DNA from: JAPPLB01 sp965218555
Lineage (GTDB): Bacteria; Acidobacteriota; Terriglobia; Bryobacterales; UBA6623
Length of the DNA stretch: 64,000 bases
Assembly (NCBI GenBank): GCA_965218555.1
Contig: OZ244625.1
Span: 2,666,001-2,730,000, forward strand
Direction of reading: 5' to 3'
The notes under the pieces are model-generated. The model was not told the DNA's origin, did no database searches, and saw only the letters and a list, made by a program, of their open reading frames with translations. The position numbers and the translations under genes were made by a program. Positions 30,608 through 40,307 of the stretch are shown here, one piece after another. How positions within the stretch are numbered: position 1 is the first letter of the stretch; the number at the start of each line of letters is the position of its first letter.

Positions 30608-32884
30608 CTAGAACATCCGCTCGCGGGGGCTGAGGGTGCCGAAGGAGCCGACATTGGCGATGGAGAGCGCGACGCGGAACTGGTTCTCGTTGCGGGTGTG
30701 GCCGATCGCGAACCGCCGCCACTCGAAGCTGAAGCCGCAGCAGTCGGTGTTGTAGGTGGCCTGGGTGGCGTTGTAGATGAAGATGTTCTGACGGTAGTCG
30801 TAGTTCGTCCGTACCGCGACGTTCCACCCGCGCCGGTTGAAATCGCCCAGCCGAACGAGAGTCGAAAGCTGGTTGCTCGGCGGCGACAACTCGACCGGGG
30901 TGCGGACGGCGTGGTGACCGACTTCGACGTTCCACAGTGCGTTGATCCGCCAGCCGGAATCGACGCTGCTGTTCACGATCTTGCGGCGCAACGGGTCGTA
31001 GTCCGTGCGCCAGCCAAGGAACGTGCGCCAGTTCGGGCGGATCCGAAACGAAGAGACGATCGGCGAAGCGTTGCGGGCCTGGTCGAGGAAAGCGAAGGGC
31101 GTGACGTCGACGGTCGAGCTGAAAACGTTGCGGCGCCCGGGAACGAGGGCGCCGCCGAATTCCGGATCGAAATAACGCCTTTGCCAGATCTCCAGGCTGG
31201 CGACTTCGCGGACTCCGCCGGTTGCCGCGTCCTTGACGTACAGGCGGTTCATGACGGACAGGTCGGCTTCGTTGGTGTTGGTGAGCAGGTCGCGGTCGTC
31301 GAAGCGGATCACTTTGTCGAAGTTGTCGATGCCGTCGACGAATCGGTAACGGATGCGCGGTTCGATGACATGCTTGACGCGGTCTCCGAGCCACTTCGGG
31401 CCCTCGAAGATGCGCTGGAAGCTCGGCGCGGCGATGTCGAGGGAAAACTCGCGGCTGTTGCGAGAGAAGTTCATGCCCTGCAGCGATCCCTGCTCGCGCC
31501 GCTGTCCATAGCCGGTGTGGCGTATTCCGAAACTCGGTGTGAACTGGAACTCCGCCAACTGGAAACTTGAGGTCAGCCGCGGGAAGATGTCGCCGCGCTG
31601 TACGAAGCGGCTCGTTTGGAACGTCTCCTGAGTGCGGCTGACGAGCCCGAACGAGCTGTCGAGGCTGAACCATAGAGGCACGGGGCCGTCGAAGAGCTGG
31701 CGGTCGCGGCTGTTGAACTCCAGGCTCGGCAGCTTGCGAAGGATGACCTTGTCGTCGGGTCGAACGCTCTGGAAGTTCTCGCCGCGAAGCAGGGAGACGT
31801 TCATGCTGAACGTCGAGATGTCTTTCGACATGAAGCCGATCGACCGCATCTGCGATTGGACCGCCTCGGCGAAGCTCTGGGTAAAGGCTTGGCGGAACTT
31901 CAGCGAGCTGAGGTAGTTGAGCTGCGCGACCCCGCGAAAGCCGCCCGGCATGCTCGCCGCCCCTTCCATCTCGAAGGAGCTGCCGCCCTGCTTGATCCGC
32001 CGGCCGTCGTTGGTCTTGAAGCCGCGATCCTGTACGCCGTAAAACGAGGCGCCGAAATAGCTGTTTGGGGTGGGACGTCCGCGAAAGCCGAGCCGTGTCG
32101 CGATGCCGCGGCCGCTGAACCAGGTGCCGCCGATCGTCGCGTCGTAACTGCGGTTGATCGCCCAGTAGTAGGACTGACCCAAAACGAGGCCGAAGCGCGA
32201 GCTGTTGCCGATGTTCGGCGTCAGAAAGCCGCTCTGGCGAGGCAGCCGCTTCAGTGACTTCCGGAAATAAGGGAAGTAGAAGAGCGGGATGCCCTTCATA
32301 CGGAAGACCCCGCGGTGAATCGTGGCATGGCCGCCAGGCACGATCTTTGTTTTCGGCGAGCGCAGCGTCCACCAGGGGTCGTCGACTTCGCAGTTCGTCA
32401 CGTAGCCTTTGTGGACGGTATAGTGGCCGCCGGCCTTGTAGACGATCTCGCCTTCGATGTAGAAGGGGTTGTCGGTCGAAAGAAGGCGCGGTCCGCCCTG
32501 ACTCGCGGACTCGACAATCCCGTGGACCTTGTAGAAGGTGCCGACGTCGGTGAGGGCGTTGTAGCTGAGTTTGTCGGCGTAGATGTCTTCTCGTCGAGTC
32601 AGGTGACGATAACGAACGTTGCCTTTGGCTTCGACCTGGCCGGTCGCCTCATTATGGTGGGCCTCATCGCCCGTGACCACGAACTCATCGGTGGCGATCT
32701 CGACACGGCCTTTCAAGAACTTCAGGTCGCCGTGTTGTTCCTGATAGTCGGCAGAGGCGCTGGTGTCGCCGGGCTGCAGATCGAAAGCGTTGTCGTCTTG
32801 GGCGAGCAACCCCGGTGAACCCAGGGCGAGAAGAACAGCCAGCGAGAAGCCGCCGCATTGGGATCGTGGGGAAAAGGCAGCCAT
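30608..32884 (-). CDS. lptD: LPS-assembly outer-membrane protein LptD
   Basis: 758 residues. The signal peptide runs to about 28 (LALGSPGLLAQ). Then an OstA/LptA-like beta-jellyroll domain (about 45-200; KGRVEIATDEFVVTGDEAH, GNVRYRHLTRREDIYADK), the VTNCEVDDPWWTLRSPKTK segment typical of LptD, and a 26-strand barrel (PLFYFPYF, GFLTPNIGNSSRFG) ending in FGTLSPRERMF. Cysteines in TNCEVDD and TDCCGFSFEW match the conserved disulphide region. It inserts LPS in the outer membrane, so the host is a diderm. It borders the accessory island on the right. Confidence 0.93.
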   Translation of the reverse strand: MAAFSPRSQCGGFSLAVLLALGSPGLLAQDDNAFDLQPGDTSASADYQEQHGDLKFLKGRVEIATDEFVVTGDEAHHNEATGQVEAKGNVRYRHLTRREDIYADKLSYNALTDVGTFYKVHGIVESASQGGPRLLSTDNPFYIEGEIVYKAGGHYTVHKGYVTNCEVDDPWWTLRSPKTKIVPGGHATIHRGVFRMKGIPLFYFPYFRKSLKRLPRQSGFLTPNIGNSSRFGLVLGQSYYWAINRSYDATIGGTWFSGRGIATRLGFRGRPTPNSYFGASFYGVQDRGFKTNDGRRIKQGGSSFEMEGAASMPGGFRGVAQLNYLSSLKFRQAFTQSFAEAVQSQMRSIGFMSKDISTFSMNVSLLRGENFQSVRPDDKVILRKLPSLEFNSRDRQLFDGPVPLWFSLDSSFGLVSRTQETFQTSRFVQRGDIFPRLTSSFQLAEFQFTPSFGIRHTGYGQRREQGSLQGMNFSRNSREFSLDIAAPSFQRIFEGPKWLGDRVKHVIEPRIRYRFVDGIDNFDKVIRFDDRDLLTNTNEADLSVMNRLYVKDAATGGVREVASLEIWQRRYFDPEFGGALVPGRRNVFSSTVDVTPFAFLDQARNASPIVSSFRIRPNWRTFLGWRTDYDPLRRKIVNSSVDSGWRINALWNVEVGHHAVRTPVELSPPSNQLSTLVRLGDFNRRGWNVAVRTNYDYRQNIFIYNATQATYNTDCCGFSFEWRRFAIGHTRNENQFRVALSIANVGSFGTLSPRERMF

Positions 32885-33301
32885 CCGCAGGGGCGTACTC
32901 TGAAGCTAGCATGCACCTGGAAACGCTGCAAGAGAGCAGAGCCGGCTGTCGGCGCAATGGGAGAAGTTCCCTTGGTGAGCAAAGCAGAACGTTGCCCTTC
33001 GGTTCGAGGTACTGAAGCCCTTCAGTCTTTTTTTGCCGCCCCGGCCGGCTTAGCATGAGGACAGCGAGGCCAGGCTGCCGCGCCCGCGCTGTGTTCGTCC
33101 TGTCGAAAACAGCGGCCCAGGCGCAGGGAGGGGTGTCTTGGTCGCAAATCAGGTGTCTTCAGGGCCGTTGTGTTCGCCGTGGGTGCGCAAGGGTCGCACC
33201 ACCAAGAACCGCCGCCCGGACCGCCGCGCCCGCCGCCCTCCGGGCTGCTTCCGCTGCGGCTCACGCCAAATGAACCCATGCTGAGAAAGGGGAACGTTCT
33301 A
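32885..33301. other. intergenic region between lptD and IS630 element
   Basis: About 415 bp without a supported gene. It holds the rho-independent hairpin at 33011-33034 and, further right, a GC-rich Arg/Pro-coding-like stretch without a plausible product. lptD promoter elements should lie in 32885-33000 but none is distinct. Confidence 0.4.
33011..33034 (+). terminator. rho-independent terminator with no upstream gene
   Basis: ACTGAA/TTCAGT stem (33011-33016/33021-33026) with GCCC loop followed by CTTTTTTT. No plus-strand gene ends nearby; the closest is divergent lptD. It could end a small RNA transcribed from within 32885-33010. Confidence 0.5.
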
Positions 33302-34405
33302 TTGAGTCCCGCAAAGTATTATGACATCTTTTGGTAATTTGCAGCATCTATATAGGTATGGGCAACCCCAAAGGGGTGAAGCGGGATTTGCAGGCGCTGG
33401 AGAAGCGCCGTTTCGAAGCGATGCGACTGCTCGACCAAGGCCTGAATCAGTCCGAGACGGCGAGACGGCTGAAGGTCGCGCGGCAAACCGTGAGTGCATG
33501 GCGGCGGCAGTACCGTCGGCAGGGACCGGCCGGGCTGCGTCAAGCCGGGCGAGCCGGGCGCAAGCCGCTGTTAGACGCCGCTAGACGCCGCGCAACGGGA
33601 ACGGCTGGTGTCGCTGTTGCTGCAAGGCCCCGAGGCACACGGCTTCCCCACGCCGCTGTGGACTTGTCCGCGGGTGGCTCGCCTGATCGCAGAGGAGTTC
33701 GGGGTCGACTACCACGAAGGCCACGTCTGGAAGATCCTGCGGGGGCTCGGCTGGAGCCCGCAACGCCCGCTCGGCCAGGCGCGGGAGCGCAACGAAAAGG
33801 CGCTCCGCACTTGGCAGCGCAAGACTTGGCCGGCCCTTGAAAAAAAGCCCAAACCGAAGGCCGTACGCTGGTCTTCATCGACGAAAGCGGATTGAGTCAG
33901 AAGCCGCATCGTTGCCGCAGTTGGGCGCCGCCCGGCCCGACGCCCGTCCTGGCGTTCAACTTCAACGGGCAGAGGCTTTCCGTCGCAGCGGGGCTGACGC
34001 TGCGCAACTTCTACTTCCGGCTCTATCCGGGCGCGATCAGCCAAGCCGAGGTGATCGACTTTCTCAAAGCGCTCGTGCGTCACATCGACCAACCGTTGCT
34101 GATCGTCTGGGATCGATTGCCGGCCCACCGCAGCCGCCTGGTGCGGGAGTTCATCGAACTCTCCAAGGGGCACATCGTGACGGAGTACTTGCCGCCCTAT
34201 GCGCCGGAGCTGAACCCGGTGCAGTACATCTGGGCCTACTGGAAGCAGCACGAACTGCCCAACGTCTGTCCGAAGGACTACCGCGAGCTAAGTGCGCGTG
34301 CTCGCCAAGCGTTGCGCCGCATGCGCCGCAAACCGCGCTTGATTACTGCCTTCTGAAAGCTGTCTTCTCTTTGTTTCGATTGACGGTATACTATGCGAAA
34401 CTCAA
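33302..34405 (+). mobile_element. IS630-family element, decayed
   Basis: About 1.1 kb flanked by TA dinucleotides (33300-33301 and 34406-34407), the IS630/Tc1 target. The inverted ends are TTGAGTCCCGCAAAGTAT at left and TTGAGTTTCGCATAGTAT at right (complement). The single transposase gene carries frame disruptions, so the copy is probably immobile. Confidence 0.8.
33358..34356 (+). pseudogene. IS630-family transposase, frameshifted
   Basis: Three frames reconstruct one transposase: HTH part from ATG 33358 (QSETARRLKVARQTVSAWRR), winged-helix part (RLIAEEFGVDYHEGHVWKIL) and DDE part (LVFIDESGLSQK, LLIVWDRLPAHRSR, PPYAPELNPVQYIW). The first break is a 10-bp tandem duplication, TTAGACGCCG/CTAGACGCCG, near 33571-33590. 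The second is a -1 shift at A_AAA_AAG (about 33839-33845), in the right phase for programmed frameshifting, as known for some IS630 members. The usual catalytic Glu of NPVE is Gln. So it is inactive on two counts. Confidence 0.8.
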
Positions 34406-34502
34406 TAGATTGCGCAAACAGGGGAACTTTCTATATTGCGTTGACAGAGAACAGAGCCGGCCGGAGCCTCTCGCGCCGGGAGTCTCCGCGAGCGGTTGCA
34501 AG

Positions 34503-35444
34503 CTACGGGTAGTCCGGGAACTTCCAGATGCGCAAGGCATTCTCGCCGAGCAGGAGCTTGCGGTCTTCGTCACTATAGAAATCGCAGATCGTGTCGACGA
34601 ATTCGAGTTCCTTGTCCATCGGCAACTCCCAGCGCGGGCGCGGATACCCCGTTCCCCAGATGAGTTGCTTGCCGCCGAACTCCTCATAGATGGCCTTGTA
34701 AAACGGCAGCGTGTCGAGGTAGGGGTATTTCTTGATCTCGGACATCTCGTAAGGCTCCGAGTTGCTGATCCATACCTGTGGGAACTTCTTGAGACGGAAC
34801 ATCTTCTTGAACTCAGGCCAGGGATCGCTGAGTTTTAAGTCGGGCTTGCCGGCATGGTCGACGACGATGTTCACTCCGGGAAAGCGGCCGGCCATATCTT
34901 CGAGCATCGGCATCTGGTGGGGAAGGATGTAGTAGTTGAAGCAGACGCCCAGCTTCTCGGCCTCCTTCCAGAGGGGATAGTGCTCCTTCGAGTTGAGCCA
35001 GGTCGATTGCGGATGGTAGATCGGGCTGAACCGCATGCCCTGAAAGCCGTGCTCGGTGACCCAGTAGCGCAGATGCTCGGCGACCTTGGGATGCTCGGGA
35101 TTGATGAGCCCGTGCGCCACGAACAGATTCTTGTACGTGTGATAGCAGTAGCTCATGTACGAGTTGTCCCACCCGAAGTAGCGCGGATTGATGATGACCG
35201 CGTACTTCACGTTGAAGTCCTTCATCTGCTCGACGAAGTTTTCGACCGGGGCGTCCATGCGGGCTCGCTTGAAGTCGGGGTTCTCGGGGTGGTTGAAGGG
35301 GAAGCGCGGCTCGGACGTCCAGAACTCGATGTGCGTGTCGATGATGAGGCGTTGGTGGTGGTCCGCCGTGGCGGACTTCGCGGAGACGGCGGCCGCGGCA
35401 AGGGCTCTAGTGGATCGGGTGAGGAATTGTCGTCGAGTGGGCAT
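34503..35444 (-). CDS. Tat-exported amidohydrolase (Amidohydro_2 family)
   Basis: A 313-residue TIM-barrel metal hydrolase. The leader MPTRRQFLTRSTRALAAAA is a twin-arginine signal. Core features: LIIDTHIEFW (first metal motif, DTH rather than DxH), QGMRFSPIYHP, NIVVDHAGKPDL (DHAG), and the final QLIWGTGYPRPRW, where the Asp of the usual GSD/GTD is Gly-Tyr. That suggests altered metal binding. Exported members of the family are common in Acidobacteriota-like genomes; the substrate (lactone or aromatic acid) is unknown. No operon partner. Confidence 0.82.
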   Translation of the reverse strand: MPTRRQFLTRSTRALAAAAVSAKSATADHHQRLIIDTHIEFWTSEPRFPFNHPENPDFKRARMDAPVENFVEQMKDFNVKYAVIINPRYFGWDNSYMSYCYHTYKNLFVAHGLINPEHPKVAEHLRYWVTEHGFQGMRFSPIYHPQSTWLNSKEHYPLWKEAEKLGVCFNYYILPHQMPMLEDMAGRFPGVNIVVDHAGKPDLKLSDPWPEFKKMFRLKKFPQVWISNSEPYEMSEIKKYPYLDTLPFYKAIYEEFGGKQLIWGTGYPRPRWELPMDKELEFVDTICDFYSDEDRKLLLGENALRIWKFPDYP

Positions 35445-35491
35445 AGGGACTCCCGCAGGGTAGACGCTACGCTGACATCGTAGCGCAATCC

Positions 35492-35740
35492 ATGCAGAGG
35501 TTCGTCATCACAGGGTTGTCCCATGAAGCTGATCCTGAAAGCAAGCCGTCCGAGGTGGTGACAGCTTTCCGGGAGCATGCGGCCCGGTTTCAAGAGGTAG
35601 TCGAGAGGGACTGGGACTGCGCGACGGCGCAGCAGGGCTGCCTTATCGCTCTTCGGGACCGTTCCCGTTCGCGGCCCAAGAATCGGTGGACCCTTGGTAA
35701 TGCCGTCATTGACGTTGCCTACGATCGCCGTACGGCGTAG
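35492..35740 (+). CDS. small hypothetical protein upstream of vapBC
   Basis: An 82-codon frame (VVTAFREHAARFQEVVERDW centre, NAVIDVAYDRRTA end). No family recognised and no signal or TM. A second start at 35523 in another frame (MKLILKASRPRW) hits a stop after 12 codons, hinting that the gene might be a frameshifted small protein. It ends right at the vapBC operator. Low confidence that it is translated. Confidence 0.3.
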   Translation: MQRFVITGLSHEADPESKPSEVVTAFREHAARFQEVVERDWDCATAQQGCLIALRDRSRSRPKNRWTLGNAVIDVAYDRRTA

Positions 35741-35767
35741 GGTAGAAGATGTATATTCTATTCTACC
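35741..35767 (+). promoter_or_regulatory. vapBC operator and -10 region
   Basis: GGTAGAA (35741-35747) and TTCTACC (35761-35767) form a perfect inverted repeat around TATATT (35752-35757), a plausible -10. Antitoxin/toxin complexes usually bind such sites. The antitoxin ATG is 15 bp downstream, with GGAG at 35771-35774. Confidence 0.6.
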
Positions 35768-35781
35768 TCTGGAGAATGGCG

Positions 35782-36036
35782 ATGAGCCTCAACATCAAGA
35801 ACGAGGAAACCTGTCGGCTGGCCAGTGAGATGGCCCGTTTGACTGGCGAGACCATGACCGGCGCGATTACCGTCGCGCTGCGCGAACGCCTGGAACGCGA
35901 GAAGCGCGCGCGCAGCGTCGAGGCCCGCGTTCAAGAACTGCGCGCCATCGCAGATCGCTGCGCCAAGTTGCTGGGCCCGGGACCCTCGGCCGTGGAGCAT
36001 GGCGATGTACTCTACAACGAGCAGGGATTACCCTAG
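35782..36036 (+). CDS. vapB: VapB-family antitoxin (PSK-type)
   Basis: 84 residues from ATG 35782, preferred over upstream codons because GGAG lies 7 nt before it and family homology starts at MSLNIKNEETCRLASEMARL. TGETMTGAITVALRERLERE is the DNA-binding/dimerisation helix pair. The tail AVEHGDVLYNEQGLP is the toxin-binding end. The partner vapC follows after an unusual 88-bp gap. Confidence 0.9.
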   Translation: MSLNIKNEETCRLASEMARLTGETMTGAITVALRERLEREKRARSVEARVQELRAIADRCAKLLGPGPSAVEHGDVLYNEQGLP

Positions 36037-36124
36037 TTTTCTTCGCCCGCCAAGGTTCATAATTGAGTCAAGTTCATGCGGCGATTCGTTGTCCTGCTTG
36101 TCGGTCAGAGGCGGAGCCTCGCTA

Positions 36125-36511
36125 GTGATTGTCGATAGCTCGGCGGTGCTCGCCGTTCTGTACCGCGAGCCGGACGCGGAACGCTACGAGACGGCGATCG
36201 CCGCGGCCCCGAATTGCCGCATGTCGGTCGCCAATGTGCTGGAGGTATCCATCGTTGTGGAAGGCCGCGGCGGCGCAGAGGCGGGTCATGAGCTCAACCT
36301 GTTCCTGGAAAGGGCCGCGATCGAACTGGTTCCGGTCACGGTCGTACATGTTGAAGCAGCCCGCCGCGCCTGGCGTCGCTTCGGCAAAGGCAATCACCAG
36401 GCGGCGCTGAATTTCGGCGACTGTTTCGCCTACGCGCTTGCGAAAACGACGAGCGAACCGCTCCTGTTCAAGGGCGAGGATTTCGCACGCACCGACATCG
36501 AGCCGGCATGA
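36125..36511 (+). CDS. vapC: VapC-family PIN-domain RNase toxin
   Basis: 128 residues from GTG 36125; an upstream extension to 35999 overlaps vapB and lacks homology. The PIN acidic residues are visible: Asp in IVDSSAVLAVLYREPDAE, Glu in NVLEVSIV, Asp in LNFGDCFAYALA and the final GEDFARTDIE. Cleaves specific RNAs when free of VapB. In this VapBC class the genes normally overlap; here 88 bp of unrelated DNA with a new ribosome site (GAGGCGGAG) separate them. Confidence 0.9.
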   Translation: MIVDSSAVLAVLYREPDAERYETAIAAAPNCRMSVANVLEVSIVVEGRGGAEAGHELNLFLERAAIELVPVTVVHVEAARRAWRRFGKGNHQAALNFGDCFAYALAKTTSEPLLFKGEDFARTDIEPA

Positions 36512-36666
36512 TCCCATCCATGACCGCCACGGAGTTGTCGAAGCGGGGAATATGGTAAGCCGGGAGATCGAGTAAGGGGTCTTCGCACGTCGCGCTCACC
36601 GTGAGCATCCTGACGGCGCTTCACGGCATTCACGATCACGGCCTTTCGCCGGGCTGGTAGACCTAC

Positions 36667-36842
36667 CCTGCATATCTCACCAACTGCCGGCCGCAGCACG
36701 CGATAAGACGGCCATGACTTCGTTGCGCTTGCTTGCCGTGCTCGATGTACTTACAAGTACACCTGCGCGCGCCAAGCGGCTCGCGCCTCGTCCTGACGGC
36801 CCTCTCACGCACTTCGCCTCCCCACGTGGTGAGATATGCAGG
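36667..36842. repeat. dispersed repeat family 2, copy C
   Basis: 176 bp, same orientation and length as copy A. Ends CCTGCATATCTCACCA and TGGTGAGATATGCAGG are inverted repeats carrying matching changes (ATATC/GATAT where others have ATTTC/GAAAT), which preserves pairing. It ends at the base next to the murA stop codon, so it is murA's 3' untranslated region. Confidence 0.88.
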
Positions 36843-38099
<1,257 letters not shown>

Positions 38100-38114
38100 A
38101 AAGCGCTGGAGCGA

Positions 38115-39317
38115 TTAGACGCGGCGACCGACGGCAACCGTTGCACCGGACGGGACCTGCGCCACGGGCAGACCGCGGGCGTAAACCTGGTTTACGTTGA
38201 GGTTCTCGTCGAGGATGACGAGGTCGGCGTCGGCTCCTTCCTTGAGTTGTCCCTTGCGGTCGGCGATGCCCAAATGCTGGGCCGTGTTGAGCGTGGCCAT
38301 CCGAATCGCTTCGGCCGGCGGCGCGCCGACGAACTGAATCATGTTGCGGATGGCGCGGTCGAGGGTCAAGACGCTGCCCGCCAAGCTCCCTTCGAAGCGG
38401 CAGGCTCCGTCTTTGACCCGGACCCGCAGGCCGATCACTTCGTACTCACCATCCGGCATGCCGACGGCTGAAATCCCATCCGAGATGAGAATGATTCCGT
38501 CCACACCCTTCGCACGATAGAGCAACTCGATAGCTTTGGCGTCAACGTGAACGCCGTCCGCGATCAACTCGGCCTTGACGTTCGGATCGGTAAGCACCTT
38601 CGCAATCACGCCGGGGTCACGGTGCCCAAACGGCCGCATCGCGTTGAACATGTGGGTGGCCTGCCTCACACCAAGCTTGACGGCACAGTCCGCTTCTGCG
38701 AACGTGGCGTCGGTGTGTCCCATCGAGGGCATGACATTCGTGCCGAGCATCTCCTCGATCAACTCCGGCGCGTGGGTCAACTCGGGTGCGATGGTCATGA
38801 TACGCAGCTTGCCTCGAGCGGCCTGCGCGAAGTCGCGGTAAGCATCGAGCGTCGGCTCGACAAGCAAATCGATGGGGTGGACGCCGCGGCGTTTTGGGTT
38901 CAGATACGGCCCTTCCATATGAATACCGAGCGGATGCGCCATCGCGCTCGGCAGCGAGGCTTGTTCAACGGTGTCGGCGAGGAATTCGACCGCGCGGCGG
39001 ATGTCGGCGGTTGCGGCGGTGCCGGTCGTTGGGTAGAAGGAGGTCGTTCCGAAGCGCGCCAGGGTCTGGCGGATCGTGTTGAGCGACTCGGTCGTCGCCT
39101 CCATCACGTCCGCCCCGCCCGCGCCGTGGTTGTGAATGTCAATGAACCCCGGCGCGATGGAGCGGCCTTCCAAGCGCACCTCGTGCGCGCCGGCCGGCAG
39201 TTCGATACTTGCTCGCGAAGCTGCCTTGAGAATGCGGCTGTCTTCAACGAGCACGACGCCGTGCGCGATCGCGTCCGGCGTGTAGATGGTCTCCGCGGTG
39301 AATGCGGTAGTCGGCAT
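38115..39317 (-). CDS. nagA: N-acetylglucosamine-6-phosphate deacetylase
   Basis: 400 residues from ATG 39317 (the upstream start at 39371 would overlap murQ). Converts GlcNAc-6-P to GlcN-6-P. Metal-dependent amidohydrolase: PGFIDIHNHGAGGADVM, HMEGPYLNPKRRG, PSMGHTDATFAEAD, ATHMFNAMRPFGHRDPG, and LISDGISAVGMPDG with the catalytic Asp. Directly downstream of murQ, which produces GlcNAc-6-P, so the two steps are sequential. Confidence 0.95.
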   Translation of the reverse strand: MPTTAFTAETIYTPDAIAHGVVLVEDSRILKAASRASIELPAGAHEVRLEGRSIAPGFIDIHNHGAGGADVMEATTESLNTIRQTLARFGTTSFYPTTGTAATADIRRAVEFLADTVEQASLPSAMAHPLGIHMEGPYLNPKRRGVHPIDLLVEPTLDAYRDFAQAARGKLRIMTIAPELTHAPELIEEMLGTNVMPSMGHTDATFAEADCAVKLGVRQATHMFNAMRPFGHRDPGVIAKVLTDPNVKAELIADGVHVDAKAIELLYRAKGVDGIILISDGISAVGMPDGEYEVIGLRVRVKDGACRFEGSLAGSVLTLDRAIRNMIQFVGAPPAEAIRMATLNTAQHLGIADRKGQLKEGADADLVILDENLNVNQVYARGLPVAQVPSGATVAVGRRV

Positions 39318-39343
39318 GGGAGTTGCGAATTGCGATGGGAAGC

Positions 39344-40237
39344 TCAGGGGCTCGACTCCAAAGCCTCCCAAAGACGGTCGCCCGCGTCGGCTAAATGGCG
39401 CTGAGCTTCGGCGGCGTCGAAACCGTGCTTCACGATCAGTATCGCGACTCGGACATCGTTTCCCGCGGTTGCAAGAGCTGCGGCGGCCTCGTCAAGGCCG
39501 CAGTTCGTCGCTTCGGAGACGATGCGCCGGCCGCGCTCGATCAGCTTTGCGTTTGTTGGTTGCACCTTGACCATCAGATTGCCGAGCACGTATCCCATCC
39601 GGACCATGACGGCTGTCGAGATCATGTTGAGGATCAACTTCTGGGCGGTACCGGCCTTCATGCGGGTGGAACCCGTGATCACTTCCGGTCCCGTGGCCGG
39701 GACGATGGCGATCTGCGCCGCGGTCGTGAGCGCCGATCCGGGGTTCGCCGTGAGACTCACCGTCAGTGCGCCCATCGACCGGGCGTAGTCGAGTGCCCCC
39801 AGCACATAGGGTGTACGACCGCTCGCGGAGATGCCCACCACTGAGTCGACCGATCGGCAGCCGCGGTCGCGCAGATCGCGGGCGCCGGCTTCCCGATTGT
39901 CCTCGGCTTCTTCGACGGCCCTGAAGACCGCGTCGACGCCGCCGGCCAGAATGCCCTGCACGCGATCCGGCGGCACACCGAAGGTCGGCGGGCATTCCAC
40001 GGCGTCCTGCAGACCTAAACGGCCGCTGGTTCCGCTGCCAACGTAAAGCAGGCGGCCTCCCTTCTGAAACCGTTCTACGACGGCGTCAACCGCCTTGGCA
40101 ACCTGAGGCAGCACCGCCCGGACGGCAAGGGGAACCGTCTGGTCCTCTCGATTGATGAGTGCGACAAGGCCGGCTGTGGACAGCCGATCGAGATTGCCGG
40201 AAGCCGGGTTGCGCTGCTCGGTCGTCGGCGCGGCCAT
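39344..40237 (-). CDS. murQ: N-acetylmuramic acid 6-phosphate etherase
   Basis: 297 residues. Cleaves the lactyl ether of MurNAc-6-P, giving GlcNAc-6-P. SIS-domain features: RLLYVGSGTSGRLGLQDAVE, VVGISASGRTPYVLGAL, GPEVITGSTRMKAGTAQKL and the catalytic-Glu region around AVECPPTFG. First gene of the murQ-nagA-murA operon and divergent (70 bp) from the NamZ fusion gene that releases MurNAc outside the cell. Confidence 0.95.
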   Translation of the reverse strand: MAAPTTEQRNPASGNLDRLSTAGLVALINREDQTVPLAVRAVLPQVAKAVDAVVERFQKGGRLLYVGSGTSGRLGLQDAVECPPTFGVPPDRVQGILAGGVDAVFRAVEEAEDNREAGARDLRDRGCRSVDSVVGISASGRTPYVLGALDYARSMGALTVSLTANPGSALTTAAQIAIVPATGPEVITGSTRMKAGTAQKLILNMISTAVMVRMGYVLGNLMVKVQPTNAKLIERGRRIVSEATNCGLDEAAAALATAGNDVRVAILIVKHGFDAAEAQRHLADAGDRLWEALESSP

Positions 40238-40307
40238 CGGGAGCCACGCAGTATATCAGCCTGCTCATGAGGTCCCCGGGACTCGATGAACAGGCTACCT
40301 TGTATAG

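Noticed and set aside
30038..31570. Long plus-strand open frame opposite lptD
   Set aside because: GC-rich shadow frame; lptD on the other strand has signal peptide, jellyroll and barrel features.
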